Part shown: positions 1 through 5,065 of the stretch, piece after piece
Numbering within the stretch: the stretch's first letter is position 1
How the letters are laid out: each line of letters opens with the position of its first letter
DNA from: Clostridiales bacterium
GTDB lineage: Bacteria > Bacillota > Clostridia > Christensenellales > Christensenellaceae
Assembly (NCBI GenBank): GCA_019420265.1
Contig: JAHZHM010000076.1
Span: 9,231 to 16,246, forward strand
Direction: 5' to 3'
DNA: 7,016 nucleotides
Notes under the pieces: model-generated
What the model was told of the DNA's origin: nothing
Database searches by the model: none
What the model saw: only the letters and a program-made list of their open reading frames with translations
Translations under genes and position numbers: made by a program

Positions 1-159
1 GCCGATGGACTGCACCCCCAGCTCCTTTAAATGGTATTCCTCAAAAAGCGCCGCGGCGCGCTGGTTATAGTAGCTGGCGGCCCGGCCAATATACTCTTCA
101 AATTTCGCGAGGCTCTGCTGCTTTTGCTCTTCGGTTATGGTTTTCTGCTCTTCGGCCAT
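1..159 (-). CDS. Unrecognised protein, N-terminal part only
   Basis: This is the first 53 codons of a leftward gene that runs off the window. The ATG at 159-157 has a good Shine-Dalgarno (AGGAG, at 170-166 on the minus strand) with a 6-nt spacer, which decides the start. The peptide begins MAEEQKTITEEQKQQ and continues as a charged, helix-prone segment (FEEYIGRAASYYNQRAAALFEEYHLKELGV). There is no signal peptide or membrane segment in the visible part, so it is probably cytosolic. The first residues contain a short internal repeat (AEEQK/TEEQK) caused by a 21-bp tandem duplication over the start codon. I see no clear promoter in the 98 bp between it and the preceding terminator, so it may depend on read-through from the 304-2184 gene. 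I do not recognise the family. Confidence 0.7.
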   Translation of the reverse strand, partial: MAEEQKTITEEQKQQSLAKFEEYIGRAASYYNQRAAALFEEYHLKELGVQSIG

Positions 160-166
160 GGTTTTC
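125..166. repeat. 21-bp tandem duplication across a start codon
   Basis: Two adjacent 21-bp units, 125-145 and 146-166, differ at only two bases (TT at 135-136 against CC at 156-157). The right unit contains the start codon of the leftward gene. The left unit carries ATA in the equivalent place, so it cannot initiate, and only the right unit has a Shine-Dalgarno beside it. The duplication adds seven codons and explains the repeated EEQK at the protein N-terminus. Confidence 0.85.
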
Positions 167-255
167 TCCTGCTGTTTGTGATTTTGTTAATATTCGCGCC
201 GGGCACTGCCTTTTCCTGCCCGGGTGCGTGGATTTCCCGGGAAAAGCAAGGGCAG

Positions 256-288
256 AAAAAGCCCGCTTTGAATTTCAAAGCGGGCTTT
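256..288 (-). terminator. Rho-independent terminator of the NlpC/P60 gene
   Basis: A 31-base near-perfect inverted repeat at 258-288 (12-bp arms AAAGCCCGCTTT/AAAGCGGGCTTT around a GAATTTC centre) starts 15 bases past the stop codon of the leftward gene at 304. On the minus strand the stem is followed by a short T-run (bases 260-256). The plus side also has six Ts (291-296), so it could act in both directions, but the only known gene running into it is leftward. Confidence 0.85.
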
Positions 289-303
289 GATTTTTTGTGT
301 GCG

Positions 304-2184
304 CTAGAAAATGCGGTATGCGCAGTAGAAATACTTGTTCCAGTAAGAGGTGCGGAAGGAACGCTGCACAACTTTGCCGTTGCTGGTCGACGCATCGATC
401 ATGGTGTCGCCCGAAACCGCGATGCCCACATGCCCGCGGGTTCCGCCCATCTTAAAGACGATGACATCACCCCGGCGGATGCTGCTCATGCTGGTGAGCC
501 GCTGATAGCGGGAAGTGCTGCGCCATGCGTAGGAAGTCATATATCCCTGGCGGACGCCCGCCTCGTTCAGCGCCCAGTAAACCAGGCCAGAGCAGTCGAA
601 CTGATTTGGCCCTTTCGCGCCCAGCACATAGCGACAACCCAGCCTGGAGCGTGCCGCCGCGATAAATGCCTCGACGCCTGCACTGTTGGAAGAGCCGGGA
701 TCGCTGGGCTTGCTGCTGCCGCTGCTTCCGCCCTTGCTGGGCTTGGAGTTGGCGGGAGCCTTTTTCGCGCTGTCTGAGAACAGCTTGGCGTTGGTCTGCG
801 TGCCGAATTTTCCATCTGCAGTCAGGCCGTTTTGCTTCTGGAAGGATTTAAGGGCACTGTTGGTATCCTCGCCAAAATACCCCGTGACTTTCGACATATA
901 GTTCAGCTCTTTCAGCCGCTCCTGAATGCGCGTCACGTCATCGCCGCTGGCGCCGATGGAAATGGAGTTGTATTCTGCATTATCCGAGAGCAGCATCAGC
1001 CGGGTTTCCTGGCCGATATAGCCGTCCGAAATCAGGCCATTGACCATCTGGAAGCGCTTGACCGCGGCAACCGTATCGTCGCCGTATTTGCCGTCCGGAT
1101 CTGTCGTCAGATAGCCCAAAGTTTTCAGGCGATTCTGATAAGTGCGGATATCTTCGCTGACTTCGCCTTTGGAGAGAACATTCGCCTTGGCCTCTTCGGA
1201 ATACAGCTGCTCGCGCGTCAGTTCTCCAATGGCGCCGTCCACAGCCAGGCCGTTGCGCTCCTGGAATTTCTGAACAGCCGCCGTCGTCTCGCTGCCATAG
1301 TGGCCGGTGGCCTTGCTCATATAGCCAAGGTCCCAAAGCCGGTGCTGCAGTTCGGTCACGTCGTCGCCATCCATGCCTTCGGAGACGGCATATTTGGGCG
1401 CATCCTCGGCAAACAGCGCGGTGTAAGTCGCCTCGTCGACGATGCCCGTCTGCTCCAGGCCGCTGCTGCGCTGGAATAGGCCGACGGCCGTGCCAATCTG
1501 CTCGGTGTAAGTCAGTGTAGGTTCATCCTCGCCCATGTAGCTCAGCTCGATGAGCCTGCTCTGAATTTTAGAGACCACCGGGTTTGTCATGCCCGGCTCT
1601 GCGTGGCGGGGCGGCTCTTCCGGCTGGGGCGCGGTGAGCACGGCAGTAGAGAGCGCGGCCTGCGCCTGCTCTTCGGATTTCTGCTCGGAATTTTTGACTG
1701 CCGCAGAAACCGCAATGGGCGTCGCAATGACGAGCACCAGCGCCGTCGCCAGAGAAACGATGGCCTTGCGGCTCATCTTGCGGAAGAGAGAGGGAGTCGC
1801 CCGGAAAAATGCCGCAAATTTGCCCGGAAGAGCGGCAAACAGCTGCGGGATTTTGCGGAAGAAGGCCGGTGCCTTGCCAAAAAACGCGGGCAGCTTGCCA
1901 AAGAAGGCGGGAATGCCCGCAAAGAAACCGCAAATGCTGGCCCAAGCCTGTGCGAAAAACTCCTTGGCAGAAGCCGGCTTTGCCTTGGGCGCACTGGGGG
2001 CGGCCATCGGCGCCCTCTCCTGCGCTATCTGCGGCTTTGGCGCCGAAAGAGAGGCTCTCTTGATGGCGCTGGCGGCCTTGCGCCGGGGGCTTGTCCGCCG
2101 ATAGTTGGAAATGCGCCGTCTCCGTTTCAGGTTCAGGAGCATTTGTTTCCAGAAAAGCCTGATTTTTCTCAAAAATTGTTTCAT
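304..2184 (-). CDS. Membrane-anchored NlpC/P60 cell-wall hydrolase with four PG_binding_1 repeats
   Basis: This 626-residue protein is likely a peptidoglycan endopeptidase facing the cell wall. Residues 1-75 are very basic and probably cytoplasmic. Residues 87-121 are five tandem heptads of the type FFGKxPA. Residues 141-162 form one membrane segment or uncleaved signal anchor. Four PG_binding_1-like repeats follow (about 202-257, 270-328, 340-398, 410-469), each with the xLQxRLxxLGY...GxxTxxAVxxFQxxNGLxxDG pattern. A Gly/Ser/Pro linker (about 473-503) leads to NlpC/P60 at 504-626. There the nucleophile is Cys531 (FDCSGLVYW) and the histidine is His585 (GHVGIAV). The position that is usually His, Asn or Gln is Asp597 (MIDAST). 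The start ATG has AGGA four bases upstream and a good promoter. Domain architecture is certain; the exact bond cut is inferred from the family (typically gamma-D-Glu to diamino acid). Confidence 0.93.
   Translation of the reverse strand: MKQFLRKIRLFWKQMLLNLKRRRRISNYRRTSPRRKAASAIKRASLSAPKPQIAQERAPMAAPSAPKAKPASAKEFFAQAWASICGFFAGIPAFFGKLPAFFGKAPAFFRKIPQLFAALPGKFAAFFRATPSLFRKMSRKAIVSLATALVLVIATPIAVSAAVKNSEQKSEEQAQAALSTAVLTAPQPEEPPRHAEPGMTNPVVSKIQSRLIELSYMGEDEPTLTYTEQIGTAVGLFQRSSGLEQTGIVDEATYTALFAEDAPKYAVSEGMDGDDVTELQHRLWDLGYMSKATGHYGSETTAAVQKFQERNGLAVDGAIGELTREQLYSEEAKANVLSKGEVSEDIRTYQNRLKTLGYLTTDPDGKYGDDTVAAVKRFQMVNGLISDGYIGQETRLMLLSDNAEYNSISIGASGDDVTRIQERLKELNYMSKVTGYFGEDTNSALKSFQKQNGLTADGKFGTQTNAKLFSDSAKKAPANSKPSKGGSSGSSKPSDPGSSNSAGVEAFIAAARSRLGCRYVLGAKGPNQFDCSGLVYWALNEAGVRQGYMTSYAWRSTSRYQRLTSMSSIRRGDVIVFKMGGTRGHVGIAVSGDTMIDASTSNGKVVQRSFRTSYWNKYFYCAYRIF
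1822..1926 (-). repeat. Five 21-bp/7-residue repeats (FFxKxPA) next to the membrane segment
   Basis: Residues 87-121 of the NlpC/P60 protein are exactly five heptads: FFAGIPA, FFGKLPA, FFGKAPA, FFRKIPQ and LFAALPG. Related aromatic/basic segments follow up to residue 137. The DNA units have drifted at third positions while keeping the paired Phe and the Pro, which points to protein-level selection. Their position just before the membrane segment (141-162) suggests a membrane-surface or protein-contact element. Confidence 0.8.
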
Positions 2185-2220
2185 AGTCCTGCTTTCCTAA
2201 CTAAGAATACTTTGATACGT

Positions 2221-2249
2221 ATTATACGATAAATTTAACATTTTGTATA
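2221..2249 (-). promoter_or_regulatory. Leftward promoter of the NlpC/P60 gene
   Basis: On the minus strand there is a perfect -10 TATAAT (2226-2221), a 17-bp spacer and a -35 TATACA (2249-2244), a 4/6 match to TTGACA. The -10 lies about 36 bp before the ATG at 2184. The -10 is embedded in a small inverted repeat, CGTAT-T-ATACG (2218-2228), which could be an operator or only a by-product of the AT-rich box. It looks like a vegetative sigma-A type promoter. Confidence 0.7.
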
Positions 2250-2283
2250 CATCGCGGCAAAAGCGGCCGTAGGGCGGCGGGCG

Positions 2284-2295
2284 ATTCGGCCGAAT
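2284..2295. promoter_or_regulatory. 12-bp palindrome between divergent promoters, possible operator
   Basis: ATTCGGCCGAAT at 2284-2295 is a perfect 12-bp palindrome. It sits between the leftward -35 (2244-2249) and the rightward -35 (2329-2334), where a dimeric regulator could act on both promoters. No regulator gene is visible in the window, so its role is inference. Confidence 0.3.
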
Positions 2296-2328
2296 ATAGA
2301 CAAGAAAAACGCAAATTTTGAATTTTTT

Positions 2329-2357
2329 ATGACGCGGCATTTTGCTTATGCTATACT
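2329..2357 (+). promoter_or_regulatory. Rightward promoter of the beta-lactamase-fold/zinc-ribbon operon
   Basis: A -35 ATGACG (2329-2334, 4/6 to TTGACA), a 17-bp spacer and a -10 TATACT (2352-2357, 5/6) lie just before the ribosome binding site AGGAGG (2368-2373). Transcription would start at about 2364, giving a very short leader of about 18 nt. Confidence 0.65.
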
Positions 2358-2381
2358 GGAAGAAGTCAGGAGGTTTTGGGC

Positions 2382-3887
2382 ATGAGAGAGTATTTTGAGC
2401 GGTGTGCGCCCGGGCAGGCCGGCGTAGATGCGGGGCGGCTGCTGGAGCTCTGCAGGGAGCTGCAAAAGCCGCAGTATGGGCTGCATGCGCTGATGTTTCT
2501 GCGCCAGGGAAAGGTGATTTACGAGAGCTATTTCGCGCCCTATGAGAAGGGCGAGCGGCATAGCCTGTTTTCTGTCTCCAAAAGCTTTACGGCCATCGCG
2601 GTGCTCTTTGCCTTTCAGGAAGGGATGCTCGGCCTGGATGACAGCGTCGCTTCTTTCTTTCCGGATAAGCTGCCCTCGCCGCCCTGCCCGAATATGGCGG
2701 CCATGACGGTTCGGCATCTGCTGATGATGGCGCCGGGCTTCTCCGCCGCGCCGCACGACTTCAAATACCCGCATCTGGATGATGTCATCAACGATTTTCC
2801 CTATTCCTACGAGAACTTTGCCTACCAGCCGGAAGTGGATTGGGTCGGCGATTTTCTGCATAAGTATGTGGAACATGCGCCGGGGGAGCGGTTTTTATAC
2901 TGTTCCGCCTGCACATATATGCTCTCGGCCATTTTGCAGCGACTCAGCGGCCAGAACCTCTTGGAGTTTTTACGGCCGCGCCTGTTTGAGCCGCTGGAAA
3001 TAGAGGATGCCGCATGGCAGAAGTGCCCGGCAGGGGTTTGCGTTGGCGGCTGGGGGCTCTCACTCAGCGCGGAAAGCCTGGCCAAGTTTGCGCAGTTCAT
3101 GCTGCAGGAGGGGCGCTGGCAGGGCAGGCAGCTTTTGGATGCGCAGTATATCCGGCAGATGAGCCAATGCCAAATTCTCATCCATACGCCCGGGCGAAAA
3201 CAGCCCGAGCAATTTGGCTATCAGGTTTGGGTGGAAGGCGAGCAGGGGATTTACAGCGGCGTGGGCGCCTTTGGGCAGGCATACGTCGTGTTCCCGGAGC
3301 AGCAGGCGGTGGCGGTGCTGCTGGGCGGAAGTATGCAGTATCTGCGCGCGCTGCAAATATTGAGAAAGAAGTTTCCAAAGGCAGTCGGCCAGCAAGGCGG
3401 GGCCGCGGCAGAGCAGGAGCTGACGCAGCTGGCCGGAACGGCGCGCATTGCTCCGGCAGAGGGGATGCCCTCCTGGCAGGAGCCGCTGGCCGCGCGCTAT
3501 TCCGGCAGGGAATATGCCCTGGCGCCCAACTATCTGGGGCTGACAGCCATTCGCTTTTGGTTTGGGCAGCGGGATGAGGTGGAAATCCAGATGGGGCGGC
3601 GGAGCAGCCGACTGCCCATCGGCTTTGGCGCCTTTGAGCGGGGAAAAATGCCGCTGATAGAAAACGAATGGATGGATGCGCATAATCAGCTGGTCTTTTC
3701 TGCGGCGGCCTGTTCGGGAGCGTGGCAGGATGGGAAATACCATCTGCGCATCGCCTATACCGAGCAGTGCTATATCAGCGATTTTCACATCGAGTTTACT
3801 GCGCATGGCATCTGCATCTCGTGCGGCAGAAATGTCGGGTTCGTGCAGAGCGCAAACATGCCGATTCTTGGCTATCAGAAAGAATAG
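2382..3887 (+). CDS. Serine hydrolase of the beta-lactamase family (class C/esterase-like)
   Basis: This 501-residue protein belongs to the Beta-lactamase family (PF00144), which includes class C beta-lactamases, D,D-peptidases and esterases. Ser64-x-x-Lys67 (LFSVSKSF) is the nucleophile and general base. Tyr173 in FLYCSACTYML takes the place of the YxN/YxS motif, and the GAFGQAYVVFP segment (295-305) lies in the third-motif strand as in esterase-like members. From about residue 340 there is an extra C-terminal region of about 160 residues, predicted beta-rich, of the kind seen behind such domains in Firmicutes. No signal peptide is visible, so it is probably cytosolic, which argues against antibiotic resistance or a wall role. 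ATG 2382 is preferred because AGGAGG lies 8 nt before it; TTG 2376 would be only 2 nt from that site. The substrate cannot be told from sequence. Confidence 0.9.
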   Translation: MREYFERCAPGQAGVDAGRLLELCRELQKPQYGLHALMFLRQGKVIYESYFAPYEKGERHSLFSVSKSFTAIAVLFAFQEGMLGLDDSVASFFPDKLPSPPCPNMAAMTVRHLLMMAPGFSAAPHDFKYPHLDDVINDFPYSYENFAYQPEVDWVGDFLHKYVEHAPGERFLYCSACTYMLSAILQRLSGQNLLEFLRPRLFEPLEIEDAAWQKCPAGVCVGGWGLSLSAESLAKFAQFMLQEGRWQGRQLLDAQYIRQMSQCQILIHTPGRKQPEQFGYQVWVEGEQGIYSGVGAFGQAYVVFPEQQAVAVLLGGSMQYLRALQILRKKFPKAVGQQGGAAAEQELTQLAGTARIAPAEGMPSWQEPLAARYSGREYALAPNYLGLTAIRFWFGQRDEVEIQMGRRSSRLPIGFGAFERGKMPLIENEWMDAHNQLVFSAAACSGAWQDGKYHLRIAYTEQCYISDFHIEFTAHGICISCGRNVGFVQSANMPILGYQKE

Positions 3888-3898
3888 GAGGGCGGAAA

Positions 3899-4078
3899 AT
3901 GCAAAAAGAGCAAATGCAGGATGAGATGCTGGTCTGCCGGGATTGCGGCAATGAGTTTGTATTTACAAAAGGAGAACAGCTTTTCTTTCGGGAAAAGGGG
4001 TTTGAGCAGAAGCCTGTGCGCTGTCCGGCCTGCAGAAAGGCGCGAAGGCAGGGGAATACAAGGGCAAAGGGAAAATAA
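3899..4078 (+). CDS. Small zinc-ribbon protein
   Basis: This 59-residue protein has two CxxC pairs, Cys13/Cys16 (CRDCG) and Cys42/Cys45 (CPACR), around a FVFTKGEQLFFREKGF core and ends in a basic tail. It matches the 'probable zinc-ribbon domain' family common in Clostridia (PF13451 by memory). A single structural zinc and possible nucleic-acid or protein binding are expected, but no function is established. The gene is 11 bp behind the beta-lactamase-fold gene, and its Shine-Dalgarno (AGGAGG, 3886-3891) overlaps that gene's TAG stop, so translation is likely coupled. The start at 3899 is fixed by that site (7-nt spacer). Confidence 0.9.
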   Translation: MQKEQMQDEMLVCRDCGNEFVFTKGEQLFFREKGFEQKPVRCPACRKARRQGNTRAKGK

Positions 4079-4085
4079 AAAAAAT

Positions 4086-4135
4086 GCGGCCAAAGCGCCG
4101 CCAAAATAAAAAAGGCCCGCCGATTGGCGGGCCTT
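4086..4135. terminator. Two adjacent hairpins, terminator for the operon and for leftward transcription
   Basis: Hairpin A is GCGGC (4086-4090)/GCCGC (4097-4101). Hairpin B is a perfect 10-bp stem, AAGGCCCGCC (4112-4121)/GGCGGGCCTT (4126-4135), with loop GATT. On the plus strand, hairpin B is followed only by a broken T-tract (GCGTTTGTGTTTG), enough for a moderate terminator of the 2382-4078 operon. On the minus strand both hairpins are followed by long T-tracts (bases 4113-4103 and about 4084-4072). The site therefore looks even better for transcription arriving from the right. Confidence 0.8.
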
Positions 4136-4800
4136 GCGTTTGTGTTTGTTGGGGGATATGCACACGGCGTATGCGGGCTTTGCGCACTCTCTTCTTAGAA
4201 GATCCATCCTTATGGCGCTTTTTTGCCGCGGGTTTTCATCGCCCGGCTTTTCCGGTGATTTTTGCAGCTGGCGGGCCATGCCTTTCAAAGAAAACTGCCC
4301 GGCTGCCGCAAAATTCGCAAGCCAGCGATATCTTTTTTTCTCCGAAAAACCTGAAGCAGGAATAAAAAGGATTTATACGGCCTGCTTCCTGCGTCGCTTC
4401 TGGGGCACGCTTTGTATTTTATCGCGAGGGATAAAATAAAGTTTTGCCGGAAGAATAAAGTGAGATGCCCAGCTTTTTTCGCCTAGATGCTGGGGTTCTG
4501 CGCGATGCCAACTGCCCGGCGAGATGCGCCGCAGCCTATCCCCTGGCTGCCCTTTGGTTCTTCACTGTTCATTGGAATCGCTCCCTTCTGCCCATGCCGT
4601 ATTTGAGAATTTCTGCTCCCGCCGCAAGGTTCCTGCGGCTGCTGTGTATCGCAAAACCACCCGCGCTCATTTTGGAAACACACTGCTCCCGACGGCGAAA
4701 ATGCTTTTGCACTATGGAGTTTTGCTTCTCTTACTTATAATATTCGCAGCGCGCCTCCCGGTTCCTTCTTTTTTGCAAAAAAATTTTTAGGATGGCATCG
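4136..4800. other. 665-bp region without a convincing gene, rich in inverted repeats
   Basis: No frame here has a good start site plus coding character; the open frames are short and cysteine/proline-rich or cross terminators. What can be seen is inverted repeats: ATCGCC/GGTGAT (4238-4243/4254-4259); GCAGC+CGGGC with GCCCG+GCTGC (4264-4276/4297-4306, three-base bulge); GAAGCAGG/CCTGCTTC (4353-4360/4381-4388); TATTTTATC/GATAAAATA (4415-4423/4430-4438); CCCAGC/GCTGGG around 4468-4495; GCCGCA/TGCGGC (4621-4626/4634-4639). The right end has an A/T palindrome, TTTTTTGCAAAAAA (4769-4782), leading into the next promoter. It could hold a leftward non-coding RNA ending at the 4086-4135 hairpins, or be decayed sequence. 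No tmRNA, RNase P, SRP or 6S signature was recognised. Confidence 0.5.
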
Positions 4801-4830
4801 CTTTTCGGGGCTTGACAATTATGGTATAAT
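4777..4830 (+). promoter_or_regulatory. Extended -10 promoter with A/T tract, upstream of the DUF2156 leader
   Basis: TATAAT at 4825-4830 is preceded by TG at 4822-4823, giving an extended -10 element. The -35 position 17 bp upstream (4802-4807, TTTTCG) is poor. A perfect TTGACA exists at 4812-4817 but is only 7 bp from the -10, too close to serve as its -35. The A/T tract AAAAAAATTTTT at 4777-4788 lies at about -60 to -49 from the expected start (about 4837) and could act as an UP element. The DUF2156 gene would then have a 5' leader of about 230 nt. Confidence 0.65.
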
Positions 4831-4859
4831 AAACACACGGCCAAAACGGAAGAGCACGG
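4821..4859 (+). repeat. 39-bp imperfect direct repeat, copy 1 (contains the promoter -10)
   Basis: This stretch matches 4917-4955 at 33 of 39 positions without gaps. It holds the extended -10 and the first transcribed bases (AACACACGGC core). A few bases of similarity continue to the left (TTGACAATT against CTGACGAC). The copies start 96 bp apart. Confidence 0.85.
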
Positions 4860-5065
4860 TTCTTCCGAGGCCTGGGTGTTCGCGGCTACCGGCAGCGCAC
4901 GCTGCGCGCTGACGACATGGTATCATGAACACACGGCAAAAACGGAAAAGAATGGCACCTACAAGGCTTGCCGTTGCCGCGCGCCCATGAGATGGCACGA
5001 GAAACCTGCGATATGCCGCTGTGGCATAAGCACAGCAAACATAAAAACGAGGATAGATATTTTAT
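4837..5065 (+). promoter_or_regulatory. Structured 5' leader of the DUF2156 gene, class unknown
   Basis: The expected leader is full of complementary arms. Stem 1: GGCC (4839-4842)/GGCC (4869-4872) enclosing a perfect CGGAAGA (4847-4853)/TCTTCCG (4861-4867). Stem 2: CAGCGC (4893-4898)/GCGCTG (4906-4911), competing with GCAGCG/CGCTGC (4892-4897/4900-4905). Stem 3: CGGCAA (4934-4939) pairing with either of two adjacent TTGCCG copies (4968-4973 or 4974-4979). Stem 4: TATGCC/GGCATA (5012-5017/5023-5028), exclusive with GCTGTG/CACAGC (5018-5023/5031-5036). There is no terminator-like T-tract, so control of translation or stability would be more likely than attenuation. No T-box sequence or known riboswitch core was recognised. 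Confidence 0.5.
4917..4955 (+). repeat. 39-bp imperfect direct repeat, copy 2 (inside the leader)
   Basis: Second copy of the unit at 4821-4859, with six mismatches. Its -10 equivalent is TATCAT (4921-4926), still with the upstream TG, so it could be a weak second promoter. Its downstream half has diverged so that CGGCAA now pairs with TTGCCG further on instead of forming the stem seen in copy 1. Confidence 0.85.

Noticed and set aside
258..288. CRISPR or mobile-element repeat
   Set aside because: It is a single hairpin directly after a stop codon; no spaced repeat array, transposase or integrase is present anywhere in the window.
31..777. A 248-codon plus-strand frame over the left end
   Set aside because: It runs antisense through the NlpC/P60 domain and the terminator, and its product has no coherent features.
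2376..2378. TTG as an earlier start of the beta-lactamase-fold gene
   Set aside because: Only 2 nt from the AGGAGG site; ATG 2382 is 8 nt away and adds just two residues' difference.
3060..3806. A 248-codon minus-strand frame inside the beta-lactamase-fold gene
   Set aside because: It is antisense to a well-supported gene, rich in Pro/Arg/Gln, with no ribosome binding site.
3875..4288. A minus-strand frame of 137 codons over the zinc-ribbon gene and its terminator
   Set aside because: It reads straight through two terminator hairpins and lies antisense to a convincing zinc-ribbon gene.
4465..4740. Plus- and minus-strand frames of 60-90 codons in the 4.5-4.7 kb region
   Set aside because: Cys/Pro/Arg-rich products, no good start sites and no family resemblance; treated as non-coding.
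4812..4830. A standard -35/-10 sigma-A promoter made of TTGACA and TATAAT
   Set aside because: The boxes are 7 bp apart, not 16-18; the extended -10 explains the promoter better.
4837..5065. T-box or known riboswitch upstream of the DUF2156 gene
   Set aside because: The T-box antiterminator sequence is missing and no terminator follows; no known riboswitch core was recognised by eye.
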